From positions 1,999,001 to 2,063,000 of the forward strand of contig NZ_CP095743.1 in assembly GCF_022049065.2 (NCBI RefSeq): a DNA stretch of 64,000 nucleotides. The letters run 5' to 3'. The notes beneath the pieces are model-generated. The model was not told the origin of the DNA, did not search any database, and saw nothing but the letters and a program-made list of their open reading frames with translations. Source of the DNA: Niallia sp. Man26. Its GTDB lineage: Bacteria > Bacillota > Bacilli > Bacillales > Cytobacillaceae. Within the stretch, counting starts at the first letter, position 1, and every line of letters starts with the position of its first letter. Below are positions 24,477 to 31,699 of the stretch, one piece after another. The position numbers and the translations under genes are program-made.

Positions 24477-26192
24477 TTATTTGCTGTTGTCTTCTTCTAA
24501 ATCCATGGCTACCCATGCTGACTCGTCTGCAAAGTAGCGGGACCAGCTCGCAATTCCTGCCAAATCATACTCTTCTACAAGCTTTGCACGCTTAGATAAA
24601 GACAATTCATCTTCCAGCCAAATTTTATAGGTGGATTTTGTTTTTGAATCATAGTATTCGCCGTAGTTTTGGCCGCTTTCTTCATCATACGTTGGATTTA
24701 CTTTATACGTATCTAACCATTCCTGCACCTTTTCCATGGAGAGACTCTCAGATGAGATTTCCCCGTTTTCCTTCTCTTCCCATAAACGTGCATATAATGG
24801 CACACCTAACACTAGCTTTTTATTCGGCACTTCCTCAAGCAAAGTCTTCAGGTTGTTCTCCACCCATGGAAGACTTGCAACACTGCCGGCTGTTGGTGAG
24901 GTTGCCCAATGCTCGTCATATGCCATAACAACTAAATAGTCGACAATCTCAGATAGATGATCTCTTTCAAAGAAAGCAGAGTAATTTCCGCCGGCAATGA
25001 ATGTGATATCCATCGAGACTGTTAAACCTGCATCATGGAAGTAAGGCGTTGCTTCTCTTACGAACTGCGTCACATATTTGCCGTCCTCTTCATTTACATT
25101 CTCAATATCAATATTGATGCCGTCAAGGTTGTACATTTCACTGTATACAAGGAGCTGCCTGATTACTTTTTGTCTCGTCTTGAAGTCTTTAAAAACATCA
25201 TGAGTCTTTTGAGGGTCAAAATCATTGGAGAATAACCCCCATACTTGATAGCCTTGCTTATGCGCCCATTTTACGTAATCCGCTGAGCCGAGATTGCTGA
25301 CATTTCCTTTGTTGCCAGACAGCTTAAACCATGTAGGTGACACAACATTAACACCATCCATTTTAGGAATTTTTGAAGTGTCTGGATTCTGAGAATAAAC
25401 AGCTTCCCATGTAAGGTTGACTGGACCGTCTATTTTTTTCAGCGCAGGCGTTTTTTCCTCTACTTCAGCTTTAACTGTTATCGTATCCTCTGTATTAACA
25501 AGGTCTTTTTTAATATAACCTGCAACCCCATTGCTCTTACGCACAAAATAGTAGTCGCCCTCTTCCTTCTCAATCGTTACAGCTTCCTTTTGCTCAAGCT
25601 CACCAGTATAAGCAGAAAAAAGAGTCGGTTCTGTACGAAGCCTAGCAAAATCATCACGCACTTGTTTAGTGCTGAAAGTTGCCGCTGTTTTTTCCGTACC
25701 ATCTTTCTCCAATAAAATGGCATTTGTGTCCTCACTAAGTTGGGTAAACTGGTACGGATAAAACTCGATTAACGGTTCAACTGCTACATAAACTTTCCCA
25801 TTATCATCCTTTATTGGATGAAACTGCAGATCCACCGTTTCATCATTTACAAAATACGAAACAGATTCAGATGGAAACTGAACCACTTTATCTTTTGTTG
25901 TCGCTATTACCGAATTGCTTTCAGAATCATATGTGATGCTCTCATCTATATTTTCTTGCCAGAAGCTCAAAGGCAAGTAAGCAGTCCCATTGTCTATTAA
26001 TGCATTGCCAGCCTGTTTTCCATCTAAAATAATCGGGTTTTCTCCATTAAAGTATTCAGCCGTTTTAGAGCTTGCAAATGGATAGAATATAAAGAAGATG
26101 CTCGTCACTACCAATAGAACAGCAAATGCTAGTCCCAGCAAGAATTTATACTTGTTAGGCCTTTTTGGTGCTTGAAAAGATATTTCTGCCAT
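24477..26192 (-). CDS. Membrane-anchored GH18 hydrolase with stalk-like N-terminal domains
   Basis: A 571-residue protein. Residues ~15-40 form a membrane anchor; ~45-155 resemble the copper-amine-oxidase N-terminal-like/stalk domain (GKVYVAVEPLIEFYPYQ); ~160-230 an SH3-like wall-binding domain (AVTIEKEEGDYYFVRKSNG); ~255-560 the GH18 barrel. The catalytic DxxDxDxE-type motif is DGINIDIE, residues 357-364, with E364 the proton donor. VVMAYDEHW is the second catalytic-site strand. Related Bacillaceae proteins are cortex or wall hydrolases (YaaH/YdhD-like). The ATG at 26192 is preceded by AGGAGG. Confidence 0.88.
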   Translation of the reverse strand: MAEISFQAPKRPNKYKFLLGLAFAVLLVVTSIFFIFYPFASSKTAEYFNGENPIILDGKQAGNALIDNGTAYLPLSFWQENIDESITYDSESNSVIATTKDKVVQFPSESVSYFVNDETVDLQFHPIKDDNGKVYVAVEPLIEFYPYQFTQLSEDTNAILLEKDGTEKTAATFSTKQVRDDFARLRTEPTLFSAYTGELEQKEAVTIEKEEGDYYFVRKSNGVAGYIKKDLVNTEDTITVKAEVEEKTPALKKIDGPVNLTWEAVYSQNPDTSKIPKMDGVNVVSPTWFKLSGNKGNVSNLGSADYVKWAHKQGYQVWGLFSNDFDPQKTHDVFKDFKTRQKVIRQLLVYSEMYNLDGINIDIENVNEEDGKYVTQFVREATPYFHDAGLTVSMDITFIAGGNYSAFFERDHLSEIVDYLVVMAYDEHWATSPTAGSVASLPWVENNLKTLLEEVPNKKLVLGVPLYARLWEEKENGEISSESLSMEKVQEWLDTYKVNPTYDEESGQNYGEYYDSKTKSTYKIWLEDELSLSKRAKLVEEYDLAGIASWSRYFADESAWVAMDLEEDNSK

Positions 26193-26557
26193 TACCTTCC
26201 TCCTGTGATGCATATCAAATGATGCCATATTTTTTCTATTTTAATAGAAAGATATTTTTATTCTAACATGAAAAAAGAGCAGACAAAAGGAAGAGCCTTT
26301 TCCATTTTTCTGTAAGTGTTATTCTGAAGGTTTGACAAGCAGGCTGCCAAACATTAAGTCAGCGTCTGTTTGAATCGGAAAGGATCTTTTTAACGAAAAG
26401 TCTTCTAAATCATAGATATTATCATTTCCTTCGATAATATATAGATAATCTTTATAGATTTCCCTTTATTCTTATATAAGCTAATTTTATATATTTGTTA
26501 ACGTTTTCAAAATGACCAAATTAGTGTACTTTGTGAATATTTAATGAATATTACATC
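26193..26557. other. Intergenic region between GH18 and thiT
   Basis: Apart from the coding remnant at 26319-26465, this ~365 bp stretch contains the promoter region of the GH18 gene next to 26193-26290 and AT-rich DNA up to the thiT terminator. GTTAACGTTTTC near 26501-26512 is a weak catabolite-responsive-element look-alike that I do not rely on. Confidence 0.4.
26319..26465 (-). pseudogene. C-terminal remnant of a lost coding sequence
   Basis: A 48-codon open frame without any start codon ends in a coding-like run: EIYKDYLYIIEGNDNIYDLE, then LKRSFPIQTDADLMFGSLLV and KPSE. Composition and codon choice look translated, unlike the flanking AT-rich DNA. The frame is closed upstream by two stops. 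It looks like the tail of a beta-propeller or lipoprotein-like gene, but I cannot name the family. Confidence 0.4.
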
Positions 26558-26587
26558 CAAAAAGGAGCCCTCTTTAGGACTCCTCTC
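26558..26587 (-). terminator. Intrinsic terminator of thiT
   Basis: GGAGTCC-TAAAGA-GGGCTCC (one G-U pair) followed by TTTTT on the minus strand, just after the thiT stop codon. Confidence 0.78.
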
Positions 26588-26593
26588 CAACCA

Positions 26594-27202
26594 CTATTTA
26601 GCTTCTGTATTTCCGGCATGATACCCTGTGCGCCCAGCAGGACGATTGAGCACTAATCGCGGTGCTGCTCCAAGCAGAATAACAACGACAATGGCACATA
26701 GTATGGATGCACCGATGAATGGAACTCCATTGTAAAAGAGTGAATAGGCAAAGGCTGACTGACCTTTTGGTGCGTATTGAGCCCAGATTGTTACGCCAGC
26801 AAGAAAGTGCCAAAAATAACGGACAAAGCTTCCAAAAAGGATGCCGGCAACCATTAATAGTGACGCGGCGCCTTTTTCACCATTTTTTAATTTATTTTGA
26901 ATAGCTGGCATGAACAGCCCGGCAAGCCCGATGCAGGCAAAGGCAAGGAAGTACTCAAGAATAACTTGCCAAAAAGCCAGTGCTTGTAAATCTCCTGTGA
27001 CGATTTGCAGCAGCCCCCATAAAAAGCCGGCTGCAACGCTTGCTTTAAAACCCCAGCGGAAAGCAATGATAAAGATTGGCACCATTGCGATGGAAATAGA
27101 GCCGCTTGCGCCAAGATGTATCGATGGCAGCAAATCCAGTACTAGTGCAAAGGCTGCGAAGATGGCGATTTCAATTAAAACAACTAACCCCATTTTTTTC
27201 AT
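26594..27202 (-). CDS. thiT: Thiamine ECF transporter S component
   Basis: A 202-residue membrane protein with six helices and the ThiT substrate-binding signatures: DLLPSIHLGASGSISIAMVP, IIAFRWGFKASVAAGFLWGLLQ, and the C-terminal thiamine-site region SFVRYFWHFLAGVTIWAQYAP. It is the thiamine-specific S component (YuaJ in B. subtilis) of an energy-coupling-factor transporter; the shared ATPase module is elsewhere. The TPP riboswitch in its leader confirms the substrate. The ribosome binding site AAGGGGG is itself part of a leader hairpin. Confidence 0.96.
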   Translation of the reverse strand: MKKMGLVVLIEIAIFAAFALVLDLLPSIHLGASGSISIAMVPIFIIAFRWGFKASVAAGFLWGLLQIVTGDLQALAFWQVILEYFLAFACIGLAGLFMPAIQNKLKNGEKGAASLLMVAGILFGSFVRYFWHFLAGVTIWAQYAPKGQSAFAYSLFYNGVPFIGASILCAIVVVILLGAAPRLVLNRPAGRTGYHAGNTEAK

Positions 27203-27207
27203 AAAAA

Positions 27208-27243
27208 ATCCCCCTTGTTATATATGCATACCAAAGGGGAGAT
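27208..27243 (-). promoter_or_regulatory. Leader hairpin overlapping the thiT ribosome binding site
   Basis: On the minus strand ATCTCCCCTTTG pairs with CAAGGGGGAT, followed by six T and the thiT ATG. The stem includes the AAGGGGG ribosome binding site. It is both terminator-shaped and sequestering, so it is the probable expression platform of the TPP riboswitch. Confidence 0.75.
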
Positions 27244-27318
27244 GAAGTAAGATTAATGTGTTTTTTCCGCATAAAAAAGTTAAGAATAAACTTATCTACT
27301 TAGCTAATTGTCTTTTAG

Positions 27319-27404
27319 CCACGATCCCTACGCTAGTATTAACTAACAGGTTCTAAGGGTCTGATCATTTAAGATCACTCTCAGCATACATGCTCCCCCT
27401 GTGG
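27319..27404 (-). ncRNA. TPP riboswitch (THI element)
   Basis: The minus strand carries the conserved THI-box blocks in order: GGGGGAGC, GCTGAGAGTGATC, GATCAGACCCTTAGAACCTG, and TAATACTAGCGTAGGGA. CCAC and GTGG close P1. Thiamine pyrophosphate binding is known to shut off downstream genes. Here the target is thiT about 115 nt downstream. Confidence 0.96.
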
Positions 27405-27460
27405 TTTGCTTTTTATTCAATTGTATATATTTTAGCATACACTTATTTAAAAAGCAGTTT

Positions 27461-28957
27461 CTATTTTAAGGAGGATTTAAAAATATCCGTATGATTATCA
27501 TTACTTCGTAATGCACAAACATATTCATTGCTTCGAGGCATATAGCAGTAATCCTTCTGCCATTCTTCTTTATACATGATTATCTTTTTAAAAGCATGGA
27601 TAATAGAATAAACTTCCTTATTGGTCATTGTCGGGTGAAGCGAGATTCTTATCCACCCTGGTTTATTTGTGAAGATGCCCTTTTGAATCTCTGCACTTAT
27701 TTGCTTAGATTGCGCTTTACTCATACCAAGCAAATAGTGACCGTATGGGCCGGCACATGAGCAGCCGCCTCTTACTTGAATGCCGAATCGGTCATTCAAA
27801 AGCTTTGCTCCAAGATCAAAATGCAGCCCTTCACAAATTACGGAAATAATACCATGGCGGTTTTTATTTTCACCGTCCAGTATCGTTATTCCTGGTATTT
27901 TACTTAATTCTGTCATTGTCAAAGCGACAAGCTCCTGTTCACGCTGCTGCATTTTCTGGACATTCATTTCTTCCTTTAACTGAATAGCGAGAGCAGTCCT
28001 AATTGCTTGAAGAAAGCCTGGTGTTCCGCCGTCTTCCCGCTCTTCCAAATCCTTTTTATAAAGAACGTCTCCCCATCCGTTCGTAAAGTCAACTGTTCCT
28101 CCACCTGGATGATCAGGAATTTTTGCATGAATGAGCTTTTTATTCATTATAAGAACGCCGCTTGTACCTGGTCCACCTAAGAACTTATGAGGCGAAAAGC
28201 AGATGACATCTAGGAATGCTTCCTTATCCTCGGGATGCATATTCATGGTTTCATATGGGGCGGATGCAGAAAAATCAACAAGACAAATCCCGCCATATTG
28301 ATGCATTAGTTTTGCTAGCTGATGATAATCAGTTTTTCTGCCCGTTACATTGGAGCAAGCAGTAAACGCTCCTATTTTCATATGCCTTTGCTTATGCAAT
28401 AGAAGCAGCTCCTCTAAGTGACTGTAATCCACATCGCCATTGGCATCTGGCCGGATTGTGATTACTTCTGCCGCAGTTTCAAGCCACGACAGATAATTGG
28501 AGTGATGCTCCATATGTGTTACAAAAACAATTGGTCTTTCCTTAATAGTCAGCGTTCGTTTGTCCATATGTTTAATGCCGATTAATCTTTGAAATTTATT
28601 GATAACACCTGTCATGCCAAAACCATCAAAGATTAGAATGTCATCATCATTTGCATGCACGTGATTTTTAATGATGCTTTTTGCCTCATGGTAGGCATTT
28701 GTTATATAGGTGCCAGTTATGTTGGACTCTGTATGTGTATTTGCTACATAAGGACCAATTATGTCAACAAGGTTATCTTCAATTTTCCGATACAATCTTC
28801 CGCTCGCTGTCCAATCAGCATATAATAATTTTTGGGTACCATAAACAGTAGGGTAGGCAAAATCATCTCCGATAATATGTTTCTTGAATGAGCTAAAGTG
28901 TGATTCTAGCTCCGTCCCAATCACATATGTCGATTCTCCAATTTTAGCTCTTATCAA
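27461..28957 (-). CDS. Class V aminotransferase-fold PLP enzyme (cysteine desulfurase-like)
   Basis: A 498-residue PLP-dependent enzyme. The Schiff-base lysine lies in CFSPHKFLGGPGTSGVL; other motifs are FGMTGVINK, THMEHHSNYLSWLE, CLVDFSASAPYE and, near the C-terminus, RGGCSCAGPYGHYLLG. The last contains cysteines where desulfurases carry the catalytic cysteine. At ~500 residues it is longer than SufS (~406) and belongs to a separate Bacillaceae group of unknown substrate. The start is TTG with GGGAGG 8 nt upstream. No sulfur-carrier gene is adjacent. Confidence 0.85.
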   Translation of the reverse strand: MIRAKIGESTYVIGTELESHFSSFKKHIIGDDFAYPTVYGTQKLLYADWTASGRLYRKIEDNLVDIIGPYVANTHTESNITGTYITNAYHEAKSIIKNHVHANDDDILIFDGFGMTGVINKFQRLIGIKHMDKRTLTIKERPIVFVTHMEHHSNYLSWLETAAEVITIRPDANGDVDYSHLEELLLLHKQRHMKIGAFTACSNVTGRKTDYHQLAKLMHQYGGICLVDFSASAPYETMNMHPEDKEAFLDVICFSPHKFLGGPGTSGVLIMNKKLIHAKIPDHPGGGTVDFTNGWGDVLYKKDLEEREDGGTPGFLQAIRTALAIQLKEEMNVQKMQQREQELVALTMTELSKIPGITILDGENKNRHGIISVICEGLHFDLGAKLLNDRFGIQVRGGCSCAGPYGHYLLGMSKAQSKQISAEIQKGIFTNKPGWIRISLHPTMTNKEVYSIIHAFKKIIMYKEEWQKDYCYMPRSNEYVCALRSNDNHTDIFKSSLK

Positions 28958-29061
28958 CCTAAATCCTCCCTCTCTCTCACTTACTAACCTATGTTAAAAT
29001 AAAGAAAGAAGTTAATCTAAATCCAGAAAAATTTTTTAAAAAAGAAAGGGGCTGAAAGCTT

Positions 29062-30021
29062 ATGGCTATATTACCCGATTTTGCTCATGCTTTCCTAGAG
29101 GATTTGCACGAAGCCGGACGCTCTAAATTGACGCTAAAACAATACGAATCAGACTTGAAGAAGTTTTTTTCTTGGCTTGAAGCAGAACAGAAAAAAACGG
29201 ATATGGATACGTTAAAGGCATTAAGAAAAGACGATATTCAAAAATACTTCGTCTACCTGCATAATAAAAAACTTTCCCATGCGACGATTCGCCGGTTAGC
29301 GACAGTGCTGAGCCGTTTCCTGAAATATTATCAATGTATTGCAGCCCATGATATTCATAAATTATCACACACAGCACCGCTCCGTTCCTTAACAAACAAT
29401 GATTTTATTGAGAGTGAGGAGTTCACTAAACTGATCTATACTATGAAACTTCGATACTCGGAAGCAACAGGAAAAAAAGCAGCACGAAATTTTTTAGTGG
29501 AGCGTAATGCTGCCATTGCATCCCTTATCAGAGCATTCGGGTTAACACCGACAGAAGTGTATGCCATAACGATGGAGCAAATGAATCTTTCGCAAGGAGA
29601 GCTTTCGATACCTTTTGGGACAACGATGAAAAAGTTTGCTGTTGAAAATCAGATTATGGAAGATATCAGGACATATTTTTATTCTATTCCGAAGCTGTTT
29701 CGCCCGAAATATCACTCTAAGGATCCGCTTTTCGTTGCTTTTAATAATGTGTCTCTATCCTTTCAATATGATTATGACAGACAGAAGCCAAAAGCTTTAT
29801 CCGTTCGTGCCATCCAGGAAATGATAAAGGATGAAGTCAAGCGGGCAGGCTTGCGAAAAATATCAGCAGTGACCTTACGGAATACAGCAATTTTAGAGGA
29901 AATTCAGCAAGGCAAATCTGATGAATATATTATGGAACGCTTCTCTCTTACAAGTGAAGCAGCATTGAGAAGATATAAACAATACTTGCTTGCGATGGAT
30001 GAAGAAGTCTCCTCCAAGTAA
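29062..30021 (+). CDS. Tyrosine recombinase-fold protein, catalytic site degenerate
   Basis: A 319-residue protein with the XerC/D layout: an N-terminal SAM-like core-binding domain (~5-100; LTLKQYESDLKKFFSWLE, LSHATIRRLATVLSRFLKYY) and a C-terminal catalytic-type domain (~115-310). The first catalytic arginine of the GLRxSEL motif is replaced (FGLTPTEV, T162), and the HxLRH motif reads VTLRN (270-274). A tyrosine candidate remains at 305 or 308 (RRYKQY). It has probably lost strand-exchange activity and may act as a DNA-binding protein. It is not next to attachment sites or phage genes. AAAGGGG precedes the ATG. Confidence 0.8.
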   Translation: MAILPDFAHAFLEDLHEAGRSKLTLKQYESDLKKFFSWLEAEQKKTDMDTLKALRKDDIQKYFVYLHNKKLSHATIRRLATVLSRFLKYYQCIAAHDIHKLSHTAPLRSLTNNDFIESEEFTKLIYTMKLRYSEATGKKAARNFLVERNAAIASLIRAFGLTPTEVYAITMEQMNLSQGELSIPFGTTMKKFAVENQIMEDIRTYFYSIPKLFRPKYHSKDPLFVAFNNVSLSFQYDYDRQKPKALSVRAIQEMIKDEVKRAGLRKISAVTLRNTAILEEIQQGKSDEYIMERFSLTSEAALRRYKQYLLAMDEEVSSK

Positions 30022-30022
30022 A

Positions 30023-30056
30023 TAAGAGCAGATGGATAATTCCATCTGCTCTTTTT
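30023..30056. terminator. Bidirectional intrinsic terminator
   Basis: AAGAGCAGATGGA-TAAT-TCCATCTGCTCTT between the recombinase-fold gene and the convergent holin-like gene. Confidence 0.9.
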
Positions 30057-30417
30057 AATCAGGCAAAGTGGTCAACTTCTTTTTTATTAAAAATACCTTT
30101 TCTAAAAACAGTCTAATCCGCGGGTATTTATCCTTCTTCTCCCACTTGCTTATCATCGTTAATACACTTGTTTTCGTAGACGCATAAGAGCCTATTGCAG
30201 AATAACCATAAAACCATCCCATAAACAGACCTGCTGTTAAACTATGTCTATGGCTGAAAAAGACAGAAATTATTAGTCCTAAAATAAGAGCGGTTGTTGG
30301 TCTGAATTTTTTAGGAATAGGAAAAAGCCACTTTATAAGCTGTGTAAGTACCATCACAATCGGCACTGCCGCCACGGCATCCCAGAAATTCGTCTGTATT
30401 GTCGGAAAGTCCATCAT
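30055..30417 (-). CDS. Holin-like small membrane protein
   Basis: A 119-120 residue protein with three predicted membrane helices (AVPIVMVLTQLIKWLF; TTALILGLIISVFF; AGLFMGWFYGYSAIGSYAS) and a long basic C-terminal tail (KWEKKDKYPRIRLFLEKVFLIKKKL). Size and layout resemble small phage-type holins and related Bacillus proteins, but no lysin or phage gene is adjacent. AAGGGGG precedes two consecutive ATGs. Function unproven. Confidence 0.55.
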   Translation of the reverse strand: MMDFPTIQTNFWDAVAAVPIVMVLTQLIKWLFPIPKKFRPTTALILGLIISVFFSHRHSLTAGLFMGWFYGYSAIGSYASTKTSVLTMISKWEKKDKYPRIRLFLEKVFLIKKKLTTLPD

Positions 30418-30493
30418 AGCCCCCCTTAAGATAGAAAAGCTCCATGCTCTTATTTTGCTGTTGTTATAAGGAAATATGCGGGTTTAGTAAATA

Positions 30494-30526
30494 TAAAAAA
30501 AGCCTCAAGTTCAAAAACTTAAGACT
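30494..30526 (-). terminator. Intrinsic terminator of the lacI-like gene
   Basis: AGTCTTAAGTT-TTTG-AACTTGAGGCT on the minus strand, with G-U pairs, followed by seven T. Confidence 0.7.
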
Positions 30527-30536
30527 GTAATAACCA

Positions 30537-31493
30537 TTACGAAGAACCGCCAACCGTTATCGTAACCTCAATTTGTTCATTTTCAACTGCTTCGTTTGAT
30601 AGCAGCTTTAATAAATTATTAGCAGCGATACAACCCCATTCATAGCTGGAATAGCTGATGGTGCTTAATCTTGGCACCATATATTGTGCTAATTCAATAT
30701 TATCAAAACCTACAAGGAACACATCTTTGCCTATTTTATATTCCTTATCCTGAAGATAATTATAAATCCCAACAGCCATTTCATCATTTAAGCAAAATAT
30801 TGCAATCGGCTCCCTGCAGTCTGCAAAAATTTGTCTTGCTGCCTCTTCGCCAGAATCTTTTAGGAAATTACCTTGTATTTCAATCAGCTCCACATTTGGG
30901 AACGAAAGTAATTCCTCCCTGACACCTTCCAGCCGTTTTTTGGAATCATAAGAACCAGCAGGACCTGTAACTGCATACAGCTTGTTCACCTTATGATGAA
31001 GAAGCTTCCTTACAGCTATTCTTGCACCAGCTTTATTATCCAAAAGCACTCCTTTAATATTTTCATGATTAAGCTCCCTGTCGAGCACTACGATTTTATA
31101 GCTTTTGTCAGCATAATTAAGCAGCTCTTCGTCAGTAAATGCCTGATCTAAAATAATACCGCCATCTATAACCTTTTCGAGTAAAAGGCGATGAGATTGA
31201 ACACCAGAGCACGCAATTAATTCATACCCCTTCTCATTTAAAGCCTCACGCATCCCCCGAAGCAGCGGACCATAGAAATATCCTCCATAATCAGCCAAGA
31301 AGACACCGATTATCTTTGTTTGCTTCACCTTTAGCATTCTTGCCGCAGCATTAGGAACATATCCTAACCGATCAGCAATTGCCAATATCCGGCTTCGTGT
31401 CTCTGCCGTTACTTTTGGGCTCCCATTAAGCGCATACGAAACGGTTGAAATCGATACACCTGCCTCTTTTGCGATATCCTTAATTCCTGCCAA
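30537..31493 (-). CDS. LacI family transcriptional regulator
   Basis: A 318-residue LacI/GalR repressor. The HTH is IKDIAKEAGVSISTVSYALN with the hinge SRILAIADRLGYVPNAAARML; the periplasmic-binding-like effector domain follows (IIGVFLADYGGYFYGPLLRG, LDRELNHENIKGVLLDN, GFDNIELAQYMVPRLSTIS). The start is TTG, 7 nt after GGAGGG. It lies downstream of, and on the same strand as, the GH3 glucosidase gene, whose leader carries a perfect LacI-type palindrome; it is the best candidate regulator. The effector is probably a glucoside-derived sugar. Confidence 0.92.
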   Translation of the reverse strand: MAGIKDIAKEAGVSISTVSYALNGSPKVTAETRSRILAIADRLGYVPNAAARMLKVKQTKIIGVFLADYGGYFYGPLLRGMREALNEKGYELIACSGVQSHRLLLEKVIDGGIILDQAFTDEELLNYADKSYKIVVLDRELNHENIKGVLLDNKAGARIAVRKLLHHKVNKLYAVTGPAGSYDSKKRLEGVREELLSFPNVELIEIQGNFLKDSGEEAARQIFADCREPIAIFCLNDEMAVGIYNYLQDKEYKIGKDVFLVGFDNIELAQYMVPRLSTISYSSYEWGCIAANNLLKLLSNEAVENEQIEVTITVGGSS

Positions 31494-31608
31494 TACGAAT
31501 CCCTCCAATCTTGTAAAAGTTGCTATGTAAAATAAATCAATAATACTATTTTATCAAAATTACTAGGATAGTTCTTGTTGTGTGCAAGTTATTTTTTATG
31601 TAAGGAAG

Positions 31609-31641
31609 GGAGCCAGGAAATCGTCTGGATTTCCTGGCTCC
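31609..31641. terminator. Strong hairpin between bglX-like and lacI-like genes
   Basis: GGAGCCAGGAAATC and GATTTCCTGGCTCC form a 14-bp perfect stem. There is no immediate T-run on the minus strand, so it may be a pause site, RNA-stabilising hairpin or non-canonical terminator after the GH3 gene. Confidence 0.6.
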
Positions 31642-31699
31642 GCTTATAAACGTTTTATTTTCCAAATAATCCACTGCAAAAACTTAGATGCCCATTAAA

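Noticed and set aside
29062..30417. A prophage or integrative element (integrase-like gene next to a holin-like gene)
   Set aside because: The recombinase-like protein is catalytically degenerate, no attachment repeats or other phage genes are present, and the two genes converge on a shared terminator.
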